Of a stretch of 64,000 nucleotides of DNA, positions 57,827 through 64,000 are shown one piece after another. The stretch covers positions 1 to 64,000 of the forward strand of contig NZ_MEFG01000012.1 of assembly GCF_001724715.1 (NCBI RefSeq), written 5' to 3'. Positions within the stretch are counted from its first letter, which is position 1. The number at the start of each line of letters is the position of its first letter. Source of the DNA: Sphingomonas sp. SCN 67-18 (GTDB lineage: Bacteria; Pseudomonadota; Alphaproteobacteria; Sphingomonadales; Sphingomonadaceae). Below the pieces are notes generated by a model, which searched no databases, had not been told where the DNA came from, and saw only the letters and a program-made list of their open reading frames with translations. A program made the translations under genes and the position numbers.

Positions 57827-58396
57827 ATGACGTGCCGCCACCCCGCCCGCCCGCTGCCGACGCTGTGGCTGATGACCGACGAACGGCAGGGCGACGCGCT
57901 GTGGGCGGCGCTGGATCGGCTGCCGCGCGGCGGCGGGGTGATCGTGCGGCATTACGGCCTTCCCGCCGCCGAACGCCGGGCGCTGTTTGCGCGCATCCGG
58001 CGCATCGGCCGGGTGCGCGGGCTGGTGGTCCTGCTCGCGGGATCCGCGCGCACCGCCGTCGCCTGGCGCGCGGACGGCGTGCATGGCGATGCCCGGCGCA
58101 CGGCGCGCCCGCTGCTGCGCACCGCATCGGCCCATGCCCCGCGCGAGATGATCGCCGCCGCGCGGGGCGGGGCGCAGCTGCTGTTCCTTTCCCCGGTATT
58201 CGCCACGCGCAGCCACCCGGGCGCGGGCGCGCTGGGGCCGATCCGCTTCGGGCTGGCCATGCGCCATGCCCGCACGCCCGTCGCCGCGCTGGGCGGGATG
58301 ACGGCCGCACGGGCGCGATCGCTGAAAGGATTCGGAATTTCAGGCTGGGCGGCGATCGACGCGTGGAGCGCCGCGCCGGACGGCGTCAGAACTTGA
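57827..58396 (+). CDS. ThiE/TenI-like protein (annotated type: thiamine phosphate synthase)
   Basis: 189 residues. TIM-barrel match to ThiE/TenI: LMTDERQ at the start, ADGVHGDARR, FLSPVFATRSHPGAG followed by LGPIRF, and ALGGMTAARA. However the Asn-Asp pair expected before ADGVH in true ThiE is absent (LLAGSARTAVAWRADGVH), and the lysine of the TPTK-type loop is not seen, so activity as thiamine phosphate synthase is doubtful. Its stop overlaps the convergent beta-barrel gene by 11 bases. Confidence 0.8.
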   Translation: MTCRHPARPLPTLWLMTDERQGDALWAALDRLPRGGGVIVRHYGLPAAERRALFARIRRIGRVRGLVVLLAGSARTAVAWRADGVHGDARRTARPLLRTASAHAPREMIAAARGGAQLLFLSPVFATRSHPGAGALGPIRFGLAMRHARTPVAALGGMTAARARSLKGFGISGWAAIDAWSAAPDGVRT

Positions 58397-59111
58397 AGGC
58401 GGTGCCGATATAGACGGCCTGGCTGTCGCGGCGGCCGTCATCCAGCGCCTGCAGCCGATCCCGGTCACGCTGCGTCTGGTAACGCAGGCCGGCGGTCACA
58501 TCCAGATTGCGGGTGAGCGAATAGGACCCGCCCAGATCGACCGAATAGCGTTCCCCGTCGGACAGCAGGCGCGGCTCGCTGGCGATCGGCGCTTCCTTGC
58601 CCACCTGCACCCGCGTGCTCCACTGGTTGCCGCTGTAGCTCAGCCCGACATCCATCTTCTCGCGCCCGCCGGGCAGCGGACCCATGTCGATCTTGGCGAC
58701 GTCGCCGGCCAGCGCGAAACGCTTCCAGCCCACGGCGACGCCCAGATTATAGGCGACCGGGGTGATGCTGACCACGCTGGAGCCGGCGGCAAGGCGATCC
58801 GCCTCGATCCGCCCGGTGTTGGACAGGGCGCGCACCGCCACCGTGATCTGGCGGGTGCCGTTGCGAGTCGCGCCCGAAGGCGTGAACCGGAAGCCGTTGG
58901 GCAGGCCGGCGCGCGACAGGCTGGCCGCGAGTCGCGGATCCGCCGATGCGGGGGTGAAGGAGGCGAGGCCATTGGGGGCGATCAACGAAACCGCGCGCTT
59001 GAGCGGCTTGCGATCGACAGAATTCTGCGCTCCGAAAGCGGGCGACAGGAACAGGCCCGCAACGGCCAAAGCCGCTACTCCTCCCCCAGCCATGATCCGC
59101 CCGGTGACCAT
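58386..59111 (-). CDS. Predicted outer-membrane beta-barrel protein
   Basis: 241 residues. Start MVTGRIMAGGGVAAL with GAGG before it; signal peptide ends SPAFG A near residue 28. The C-terminal half alternates short strands (KMDVGLSYSGNQWSTRVQV, RYSVDLGGSYSLTRNLDV, TAGLRYQTQRD) and ends in AVYIGTAFKF with terminal Phe, the signature for outer-membrane insertion. No family recognised; perhaps a small porin-like or structural barrel. Confidence 0.75.
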   Translation of the reverse strand: MVTGRIMAGGGVAALAVAGLFLSPAFGAQNSVDRKPLKRAVSLIAPNGLASFTPASADPRLAASLSRAGLPNGFRFTPSGATRNGTRQITVAVRALSNTGRIEADRLAAGSSVVSITPVAYNLGVAVGWKRFALAGDVAKIDMGPLPGGREKMDVGLSYSGNQWSTRVQVGKEAPIASEPRLLSDGERYSVDLGGSYSLTRNLDVTAGLRYQTQRDRDRLQALDDGRRDSQAVYIGTAFKF

Positions 59112-59234
59112 CGGTGCCCTCAATCGTCCTCTTGCCGATTCCGCCTAGCATGATTCAGCCTGTGACCGCCACCACAAGCGGGTCTTTTCACGGACCTGTT
59201 GCACAAGGTCCACATCATCGCGGCGCGCGCCAGC

Positions 59235-59262
59235 TTGCGGGCAGCGCCGCAGGGCCTATAAG
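59235..59262 (+). promoter_or_regulatory. Possible promoter of the DUF3576-leuS operon
   Basis: TTGCGG (59235-59240) and TATAAG (59257-59262) are 16 bases apart, about 40 bases before the DUF3576 ATG. The -10 sits in the loop of a perfect 9-base-pair inverted repeat CAGCGCCGC/GCGGCGCTG (59242-59250/59262-59270). A second inverted repeat GGACCT/AGGTCC lies at 59192-59211. Nothing else recognised in the 190-base divergent gap. Confidence 0.4.
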
Positions 59263-59301
59263 CGGCGCTGACTCTCGTTTTTTCGCGTCCGAGGAAAGCT
59301 T

Positions 59302-59733
59302 ATGGCCGGCACGTTTCGTATCCTATCCGTGATCGCCCTTGCCGCCGCCCTGGCGGGCTGCGGCGGGCGGGAGCGCCCCCAGGCCGATCTTGCGGCGTCG
59401 CGGGTGACGACGATCGGCGTCAACAGCTATTTGTGGCGCGCTTCGCTGGATACGGTGTCGTTCATGCCGCTGGTGCAGACCGATTCGGCGGGCGGCGTGA
59501 TCGTCACCGACTGGTATGTGAACCCGCAGACCCCGTCCGAGCGGATGAAGCTGACCGTGACCATCCTCGACCAGGACCTGCGCGCCGACGCGCTGCGCGT
59601 CGCGGCCTCGCGCCAGACCATGGCCAACGGGCAGTGGGTGGACGCGCCGGTGCAGGCGGCGACGGTGCAGAAGCTGGAAAACATCATCCTCACCCGCGCG
59701 CGCGACCTGAGGCGCAGCGCCGTCACCGGCTGA
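59302..59733 (+). CDS. DUF3576 lipoprotein
   Basis: 143 residues. Signal with lipobox LAGC, lipidated Cys20. [19 protein letters not shown] then [18 protein letters not shown] is the DUF3576 signature. Good ribosome site (GAGGAAAG). Function unknown; conserved just before leuS and lptE in alphaproteobacteria, hinting at outer-membrane assembly. 16 bases separate it from leuS, so one operon. Confidence 0.9.
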   Translation: MAGTFRILSVIALAAALAGCGGRERPQADLAASRVTTIGVNSYLWRASLDTVSFMPLVQTDSAGGVIVTDWYVNPQTPSERMKLTVTILDQDLRADALRVAASRQTMANGQWVDAPVQAATVQKLENIILTRARDLRRSAVTG

Positions 59734-59749
59734 TCCGGGCGGCAGGACG

Positions 59750-62257
59750 ATGACATCGCGCTTCAATCCGCGCACGGCAGACGCGCGCTGGCAGCAGGTC
59801 TGGGCCGAAAGGCAGAGCTTTCGCGCCGACGACGCTTCCCCCCGCCCCAAATCCTACGTGCTGGAGATGTTCCCCTATCCTTCGGGGCGCATCCATATGG
59901 GCCATGTCCGCAACTATACGATGGGCGACGTGCTGGCCCGCTATCGGCGGATGACCGGGCATGAGGTGCTCCACCCGATGGGCTGGGACGCATTCGGCAT
60001 GCCGGCGGAAAACGCCGCGATGGAAAAGGGCGTGCACCCGGGCGACTGGACCCGCGCCAACATAGCCGCGATGCGCGACCAGCTGAAATCGCTGGGCTTC
60101 GCGCTTGACTGGAGCCGTGAACTGGCCACCTGCGAGCCGGATTATTACGGGCAGGAACAGGCGCTGTTCCTCGACCTTTACGAAGCCGGGCTGGTCTATC
60201 GCAAGGAATCGGCGGTCAACTGGGACCCTGTCGACATGACGGTGCTGGCCAACGAGCAGGTGATCGACGGCAAGGGCTGGCGGTCCGGCGCGCCGGTGGA
60301 AAAGCGCAAGCTGAGTCAGTGGTTTCTGAAGATCACCGACTTCGCCGAGGAGCTGCTGGACGGGCTGGCGACGCTCGACCAGTGGCCCGACAAGGTCCGG
60401 CTGATGCAGGAAAACTGGATCGGCAAAAGCCGGGGCATGAAATTCCGCTTCGCGCTGAGCGACGGCGGCAGCCTGGAGGTGTTCACCACCCGGCCCGACA
60501 CGATTTTCGGCGCCAGCTTTGCCGCGGTGGCGGCGGACCATCCGCTCGCCCGGGCCGTGGCGGCGCGCGATCCGGCGGCGGCGGCGTTCGTGGACGAATG
60601 CCGCGCCGGCGGCACCACCGCGGCCGAAATAGAGACCCAGGAGAAAAAGGGCTTCGATACCGGCCTGACCGCGACCCACCCGTTCGATCCGGCCATCCGG
60701 CTGCCCGTCTACATCGCCAATTTCGTGCTGATGGATTATGGCGCGGGCGCGGTGTTCGGCGTGCCGGCGCATGACCAGCGCGACATGGATTTCGCCCGCA
60801 AATATGCGCTGCCCGTGCGCCGCGTGGTGGCCGACGGTGAGCGGACCGCCCCGGAATTCACGGGCGACGAGGCCTATACCGGCCCGGGCACGCTGGTGAA
60901 TTCCCGCTTCCTTGACGGGCAGGACGTGGAAACCGCCAAGGCGAGCGTCATCGCCCGCGCCGAGGCCGATGGCTGGGGCGAAGGCACCACCGTCTGGCGG
61001 CTGCGGGACTGGGGCGTCTCGCGGCAACGCTATTGGGGCACACCGATCCCCATCGTCCATTGCGACGGCTGCGGCGTGGTGCCGCTGCCCAAGGCGCAAC
61101 TGCCGCTGGTGCTGCCGGACGATGTCGCTTTCGACGTGCCCGGCAACCCGCTGGACCGGCACCCCACATGGAAGCATGTCGATTGCCCGGCCTGCGGCAA
61201 GCCCGCCCGGCGCGAGACGGACACGCTCGACACCTTCGTCGATTCCAGCTGGTATTTCATCCGGTTCGCCAGCCAGCCGGACGACCGCCCGTTCGACCCC
61301 GCCATGGTCGCCCAGTGGCTGCCGGTCGGCCAGTATATCGGCGGGGTGGAACATGCGATCCTGCACCTGCTCTATGCCCGTTTCTGGACCCGCGCGCTCG
61401 CCCATATCGGCATGATCGACGTGAAGGAGCCGTTCACCGGCCTGTTCACCCAGGGCATGGTGACGCACGAAACCTACCGAGCGCCGGACGGCCGCTGGCT
61501 CAGCCCGGAAGAAGTCGCGCCGCGCGACAATGGGCTGGTGATCGCGGCGACCGGGGAGCCGGTGAGCGTCGGCCGGGTCGAGAAAATGTCCAAGTCCAAG
61601 AAGAACGTCGTCGATCCGGCGCCGATCCTGGACCAATATGGCGCGGACGCGGTGCGCTGGTTCATGCTGTCGGACAGCCCGCCGGAGCGCGACCTGCCCT
61701 GGTCCGAATCCGGCATCGAGGGCGCGTGGCGCTTCGTCCAGCGGCTGTGGCGGCTGGTTGACGGGCTTGAACCCGGCGACGGCGCGGACGCCGCGCTGGA
61801 CCGCAAGCTGCACCGCGCCATCGCCGGCGTTGCCGAGGATATCGAGGCGCTGTCGTTCAACAAGGCGGTCGCCAAGCTGTACGAGCTGGCCCATGCCATG
61901 GAAAAAGCGAAGCCGTCCGCATCGCGCGCGGAGGCGGTGCGCACCATCGTCCGCCTGGTCGCGCCGATGATCCCGCATCTGGCCGAGGAGGCCTGGGCCG
62001 CGCTGGGCCAGGACGGGCTGATCGCGGACGCGGCCTGGCCCGCCGTGGACCCTGCCCTGCTGGTCGACGATCAGGTGACGGTCGCGGTCCAGATCAACGG
62101 CAAGCTGCGCGACACACTGGCCGTTGCCAAGGGCACACCGCGCGAGACGCTGGAGGCGATGGCGCTGGCATCGGACAAGATCGTCCGCTCACTGGACGGC
62201 GCGACGCCGAAAAAAGTGATTGTCGTTCCGGACCGTCTGGTCAATCTGGTCGCATGA
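59750..62257 (+). CDS. leuS: Leucine--tRNA ligase
   Basis: 835 residues, class I synthetase. HMGH at 49-52 in [17 protein letters not shown]1 editing domain with [12 protein letters not shown] and the [12 protein letters not shown] region, and [12 protein letters not shown] near 612. C-terminal domain has [14 protein letters not shown]. Full length, no frameshift. Overlaps lptE by 4 bases (ATGA), and lies in the DUF3576-leuS-lptE-holA run. Confidence 0.97.
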   Translation: MTSRFNPRTADARWQQVWAERQSFRADDASPRPKSYVLEMFPYPSGRIHMGHVRNYTMGDVLARYRRMTGHEVLHPMGWDAFGMPAENAAMEKGVHPGDWTRANIAAMRDQLKSLGFALDWSRELATCEPDYYGQEQALFLDLYEAGLVYRKESAVNWDPVDMTVLANEQVIDGKGWRSGAPVEKRKLSQWFLKITDFAEELLDGLATLDQWPDKVRLMQENWIGKSRGMKFRFALSDGGSLEVFTTRPDTIFGASFAAVAADHPLARAVAARDPAAAAFVDECRAGGTTAAEIETQEKKGFDTGLTATHPFDPAIRLPVYIANFVLMDYGAGAVFGVPAHDQRDMDFARKYALPVRRVVADGERTAPEFTGDEAYTGPGTLVNSRFLDGQDVETAKASVIARAEADGWGEGTTVWRLRDWGVSRQRYWGTPIPIVHCDGCGVVPLPKAQLPLVLPDDVAFDVPGNPLDRHPTWKHVDCPACGKPARRETDTLDTFVDSSWYFIRFASQPDDRPFDPAMVAQWLPVGQYIGGVEHAILHLLYARFWTRALAHIGMIDVKEPFTGLFTQGMVTHETYRAPDGRWLSPEEVAPRDNGLVIAATGEPVSVGRVEKMSKSKKNVVDPAPILDQYGADAVRWFMLSDSPPERDLPWSESGIEGAWRFVQRLWRLVDGLEPGDGADAALDRKLHRAIAGVAEDIEALSFNKAVAKLYELAHAMEKAKPSASRAEAVRTIVRLVAPMIPHLAEEAWAALGQDGLIADAAWPAVDPALLVDDQVTVAVQINGKLRDTLAVAKGTPRETLEAMALASDKIVRSLDGATPKKVIVVPDRLVNLVA

Positions 62258-62754
62258 TCCGCTCCGCCGCCCTGCTGGTCGCGCTGGCGCTGCTCGCCGG
62301 CTGCGGGCTTCGTCCGCTCTACAGCGGCGGATCGTCCGGCACGGTGGCCCAGTCGCTGGGCCGGGTCGAGGTGGCGGAAATCCCCGGCCGGGCAGGCTGG
62401 CTGGTCCATAATGCCCTGAACGACCGGTTCGGCGCGGTCGCGCAGGGTGCCCCCCGCTACCGGCTGGAAGTGGAGCTGGACGACCAGATTTCCGGCTTCG
62501 GCGTGCGATCCGACGATGCGGTGACGCGCGAGCAACGCACGCTGCGGGCCCGTTACCGGCTGATCGACGCCGGCATGGGCACGGTGGTGCTCGACGCGAC
62601 GGCCGGATCGGACGCCGGCATCGACGTGGTCAGTTCCGAATATGCGACGATCGCGGCCGAGAACACCGCGCTGGAGCGGCTGGCCCAGGTGGTCGCGGAC
62701 CAGATCGTCGCCCGCGTCGCGCTTTACGCATCGCGCGCGCCGGCATCGCAATGA
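62254..62754 (+). CDS. lptE: LPS-assembly lipoprotein LptE
   Basis: 166 residues. Lipobox LLAGC with Cys17, directly followed by GLRPLYSGG, the LptE signature. Rest is the conserved alpha/beta domain ([32 protein letters not shown]). Plugs the LptD barrel that inserts lipopolysaccharide or, in sphingomonads, glycosphingolipid-type outer leaflet lipids by inference. Overlaps leuS; holA begins about 20 bases later. Confidence 0.92.
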   Translation: MIRSAALLVALALLAGCGLRPLYSGGSSGTVAQSLGRVEVAEIPGRAGWLVHNALNDRFGAVAQGAPRYRLEVELDDQISGFGVRSDDAVTREQRTLRARYRLIDAGMGTVVLDATAGSDAGIDVVSSEYATIAAENTALERLAQVVADQIVARVALYASRAPASQ

Positions 62755-62773
62755 AGCGCCGGGCCGGCCGGCC

Positions 62774-63799
62774 GTGAAGGCCAATCGCGGCCAGATCGAG
62801 CGGGCGCTGGACGCGCCGACCCCCGATATCCGCCTGTTCCTGCTCCACGGCCCGGATGAATCGGGGTCGCGGGCGCTGGCCGAGCGGCTGGCGCGCGCCA
62901 TGGGTGCTGATGCGGAACGGATAGACCTGGATGGCAGCGCCGTTGCCCGCGATCCGGCTCTGCTCGCCGACGAGGCGGCATCCATGTCCCTGTTCGGCGG
63001 GCCGCGCCACATCCGGCTGAAAATCAGCGGCGACGAGGCGCTGGACGCCATCGAGGCGCTGCTGGAGGCCGAACAGGCGGGAAATCCGGTCGTCGCGGTG
63101 GCCGGGGCGCTGAAAGGCACGTCGAAGCTGCTGAAGCGCGCGCTGGCCGCCGCCAACGTCATGGCCTTTGCCAGCTATGTGCCCGAAGGCGCGGATGCCG
63201 ACCGGATGGCGATGGCGCTGGCCCGCGATTCCGGGCTGCGGATGACGGCGGACGTCGCTCGCCGGGTGGTGGACGCGACCGGGGGGGACCGCGCGCTGTT
63301 GACCCGCGAGATCGAGAAGCTGGCCCTGTATGTCGATGCCGCGCCGGAGCGGCCGGGCGAGATCGGCCATGACGCGCTGGACGCGGTGGGCGTGGACAGC
63401 GGCGATGGCGACCTGTCCCGGCTGGTCGACGGCGTGATGTCCGGCCAGCCGGACGCCGCCGTGCGGGAACTGGAGCGGCTGGCGGTGGAGGGAATCGAGG
63501 GGATGCCCCTGATCCGCGCGGTGTTGCGGCGCATCTTCACGCTGATGCCGCTGCGCAGCGAAATTGACGGCGGCGCATCGGTGGACGACGTCATGGCGTC
63601 ATCCGGCAAGGCGCTGTTCTGGAAGGAAAAGCTGGTGATTTCCCGGCAGGTGCGCCGGTGGGATTCGCCCCGCCTCGCCATCGCCCAGTCCCGCTTGCTG
63701 GAGGCCGAGCGCCAATTGAAATCCGCCGGAACGGCCGGGCCGATCCTGGTCGCGGCGGAACTGGTGGCGATCAGCCGCGTCGCGGCCCGGCTGCGCTAG
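62774..63799 (+). CDS. holA: DNA polymerase III subunit delta
   Basis: 341 residues from a GTG at VKANRGQIERALD, giving the family-like N-terminus and length; a longer frame upstream lies within lptE. RLFLLHGPDESGSRALAERL replaces the Walker A of true AAA+ proteins, as expected for delta, which opens the clamp without ATPase activity. SMSLFGGPRHIRLK and ALLTREIEKLALY are typical. Last 4 bases overlap convergent parB. Confidence 0.95.
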   Translation: MKANRGQIERALDAPTPDIRLFLLHGPDESGSRALAERLARAMGADAERIDLDGSAVARDPALLADEAASMSLFGGPRHIRLKISGDEALDAIEALLEAEQAGNPVVAVAGALKGTSKLLKRALAAANVMAFASYVPEGADADRMAMALARDSGLRMTADVARRVVDATGGDRALLTREIEKLALYVDAAPERPGEIGHDALDAVGVDSGDGDLSRLVDGVMSGQPDAAVRELERLAVEGIEGMPLIRAVLRRIFTLMPLRSEIDGGASVDDVMASSGKALFWKEKLVISRQVRRWDSPRLAIAQSRLLEAERQLKSAGTAGPILVAAELVAISRVAARLR

Positions 63800-64000
63800 A
63801 TCGGCTCGCCGGTCAGCCGCTGGCAGATCATGTCGAGCTGGTCGAGCGTGGAATAGCCCAGGCTCACCGTGCCGCCCTTCTTGCTGTGGGCGATCTTCAC
63901 CTTCAGGCCCAGCAGATCGCCCAATTGCCGTTCCAGCGCGGCGACGTCCGAATCGAGGCTTTTATATTCGATAGCGCCCTTGCGCTTCGGCTGCGCGGGC
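63796..64000 (-). CDS. parB: Chromosome partitioning protein ParB, C-terminal part
   Basis: Only the last ~67 residues are inside the window; the gene starts beyond the right edge. Translated: AIEYKSLDSDVAALERQLG, then GLKVKIAHSKKGGTVSLGY and STLDQLDMICQRLTG, ending EPI. This is the ParB C-terminal dimerisation/DNA-binding domain. Placement next to holA and leuS is the common alphaproteobacterial location for parAB. Tail-to-tail overlap of 4 bases with holA. Confidence 0.93.
   Translation of the reverse strand, partial: PAQPKRKGAIEYKSLDSDVAALERQLGDLLGLKVKIAHSKKGGTVSLGYSTLDQLDMICQRLTGEPI

Noticed and set aside
59242-59283. Rho-independent terminator in the DUF3576 leader
   Set aside because: The T-run is seven bases from the stem and no plus-strand gene ends nearby; kept as an unexplained hairpin instead.
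59723-61978. Open frame of about 750 codons opposite leuS
   Set aside because: Same antisense-frame artefact; leuS with HMGH and KMSKS is the real gene.

Overview
The window is chromosomal DNA of a high-G+C alphaproteobacterium, almost certainly a member of the Sphingomonadales. The left edge holds the first ~90 bases of a 16S rRNA gene read leftward. Genus cannot be fixed from so little rRNA, but the gene neighbourhoods (DUF4139 pair, gapR-yebC-ruvCAB-ybgC-tol-pal, hemC-hemD-mitofilin-like gene, htpX-rsmB-rpe-heparinase-purH, DUF3576-leuS-lptE-holA-parB) fit that order. Coding density is very high, genes chain by ATGA/GTGA-type 4-base overlaps, and several convergent pairs overlap at their 3' ends. 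I saw no tRNA, insertion sequence, prophage or CRISPR array.

Layout. 1-690: start of an rRNA operon (minus) with a clear promoter and a boxA in its leader. 690-5.6 kb: CBS protein, small membrane protein, acyl-CoA thioesterase, two tandem secreted DUF4139 proteins, and a DUF4167 protein. 5.9-9.1 kb: prmC-prfA-hisS (translation). 9.1-13 kb: DUF1345 membrane protein, M61 peptidase, pyrophosphatase, membrane protein. 13-15.6 kb: ispG with a CDF transporter, a GNAT acetyltransferase and a Gdx/SugE-type SMR exporter in one minus operon. 15.7-17.6 kb: isoaspartyl peptidase and S1/P1 nuclease. 17.6-18.9 kb: a three-gene SPFH / ribbon-helix-helix / small membrane protein unit. 19-26.7 kb: a long minus-strand cluster gapR, yebC, ruvC-A-B, ybgC, tolQ-R-A-B, pal (Holliday-junction processing plus envelope constriction).

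26.8-34.1 kb: pyruvate kinase, HAD phosphatase and rpmJ, lipoprotein plus M14 carboxypeptidase, gpmA, a sensorless GGDEF protein, purE-purK. 34.2-41.8 kb: M16 and M28 peptidases, then hemC-hemD followed by a mitofilin/Mic60-like membrane protein. 41.9-50.5 kb: tsaD-gpsA, a SdhAF4-type assembly factor, htpX-rsmB-rpe-heparinase II/III, purH. 50.5-55.7 kb: lipid/polysaccharide flippase, polA, alpha/beta hydrolase. 55.7-56.5 kb: the one locally foreign-looking segment, a phytanoyl-CoA-dioxygenase-type gene flanked on its far side by a 22-codon remnant of a second copy of the hydrolase 3' end. 56.6-64 kb: reductase-like gene, PLP homeostasis protein, ThiE-like protein, beta-barrel-like protein, DUF3576 lipoprotein, leuS, lptE, holA, and the 3' end of parB.

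Most genes are housekeeping. The observations most worth following up are the phyH insert with its hydrolase remnant, rsmB apparently starting at CTG, the SPFH/RHH/membrane unit with its AT-rich palindrome, the Mic60-like gene in the heme cluster, AT-hook-like tails on two small basic proteins, and several compact hairpins in short intergenic gaps. I did not find a convincing wholly new multi-gene system; the SPFH/RHH unit is the closest candidate.
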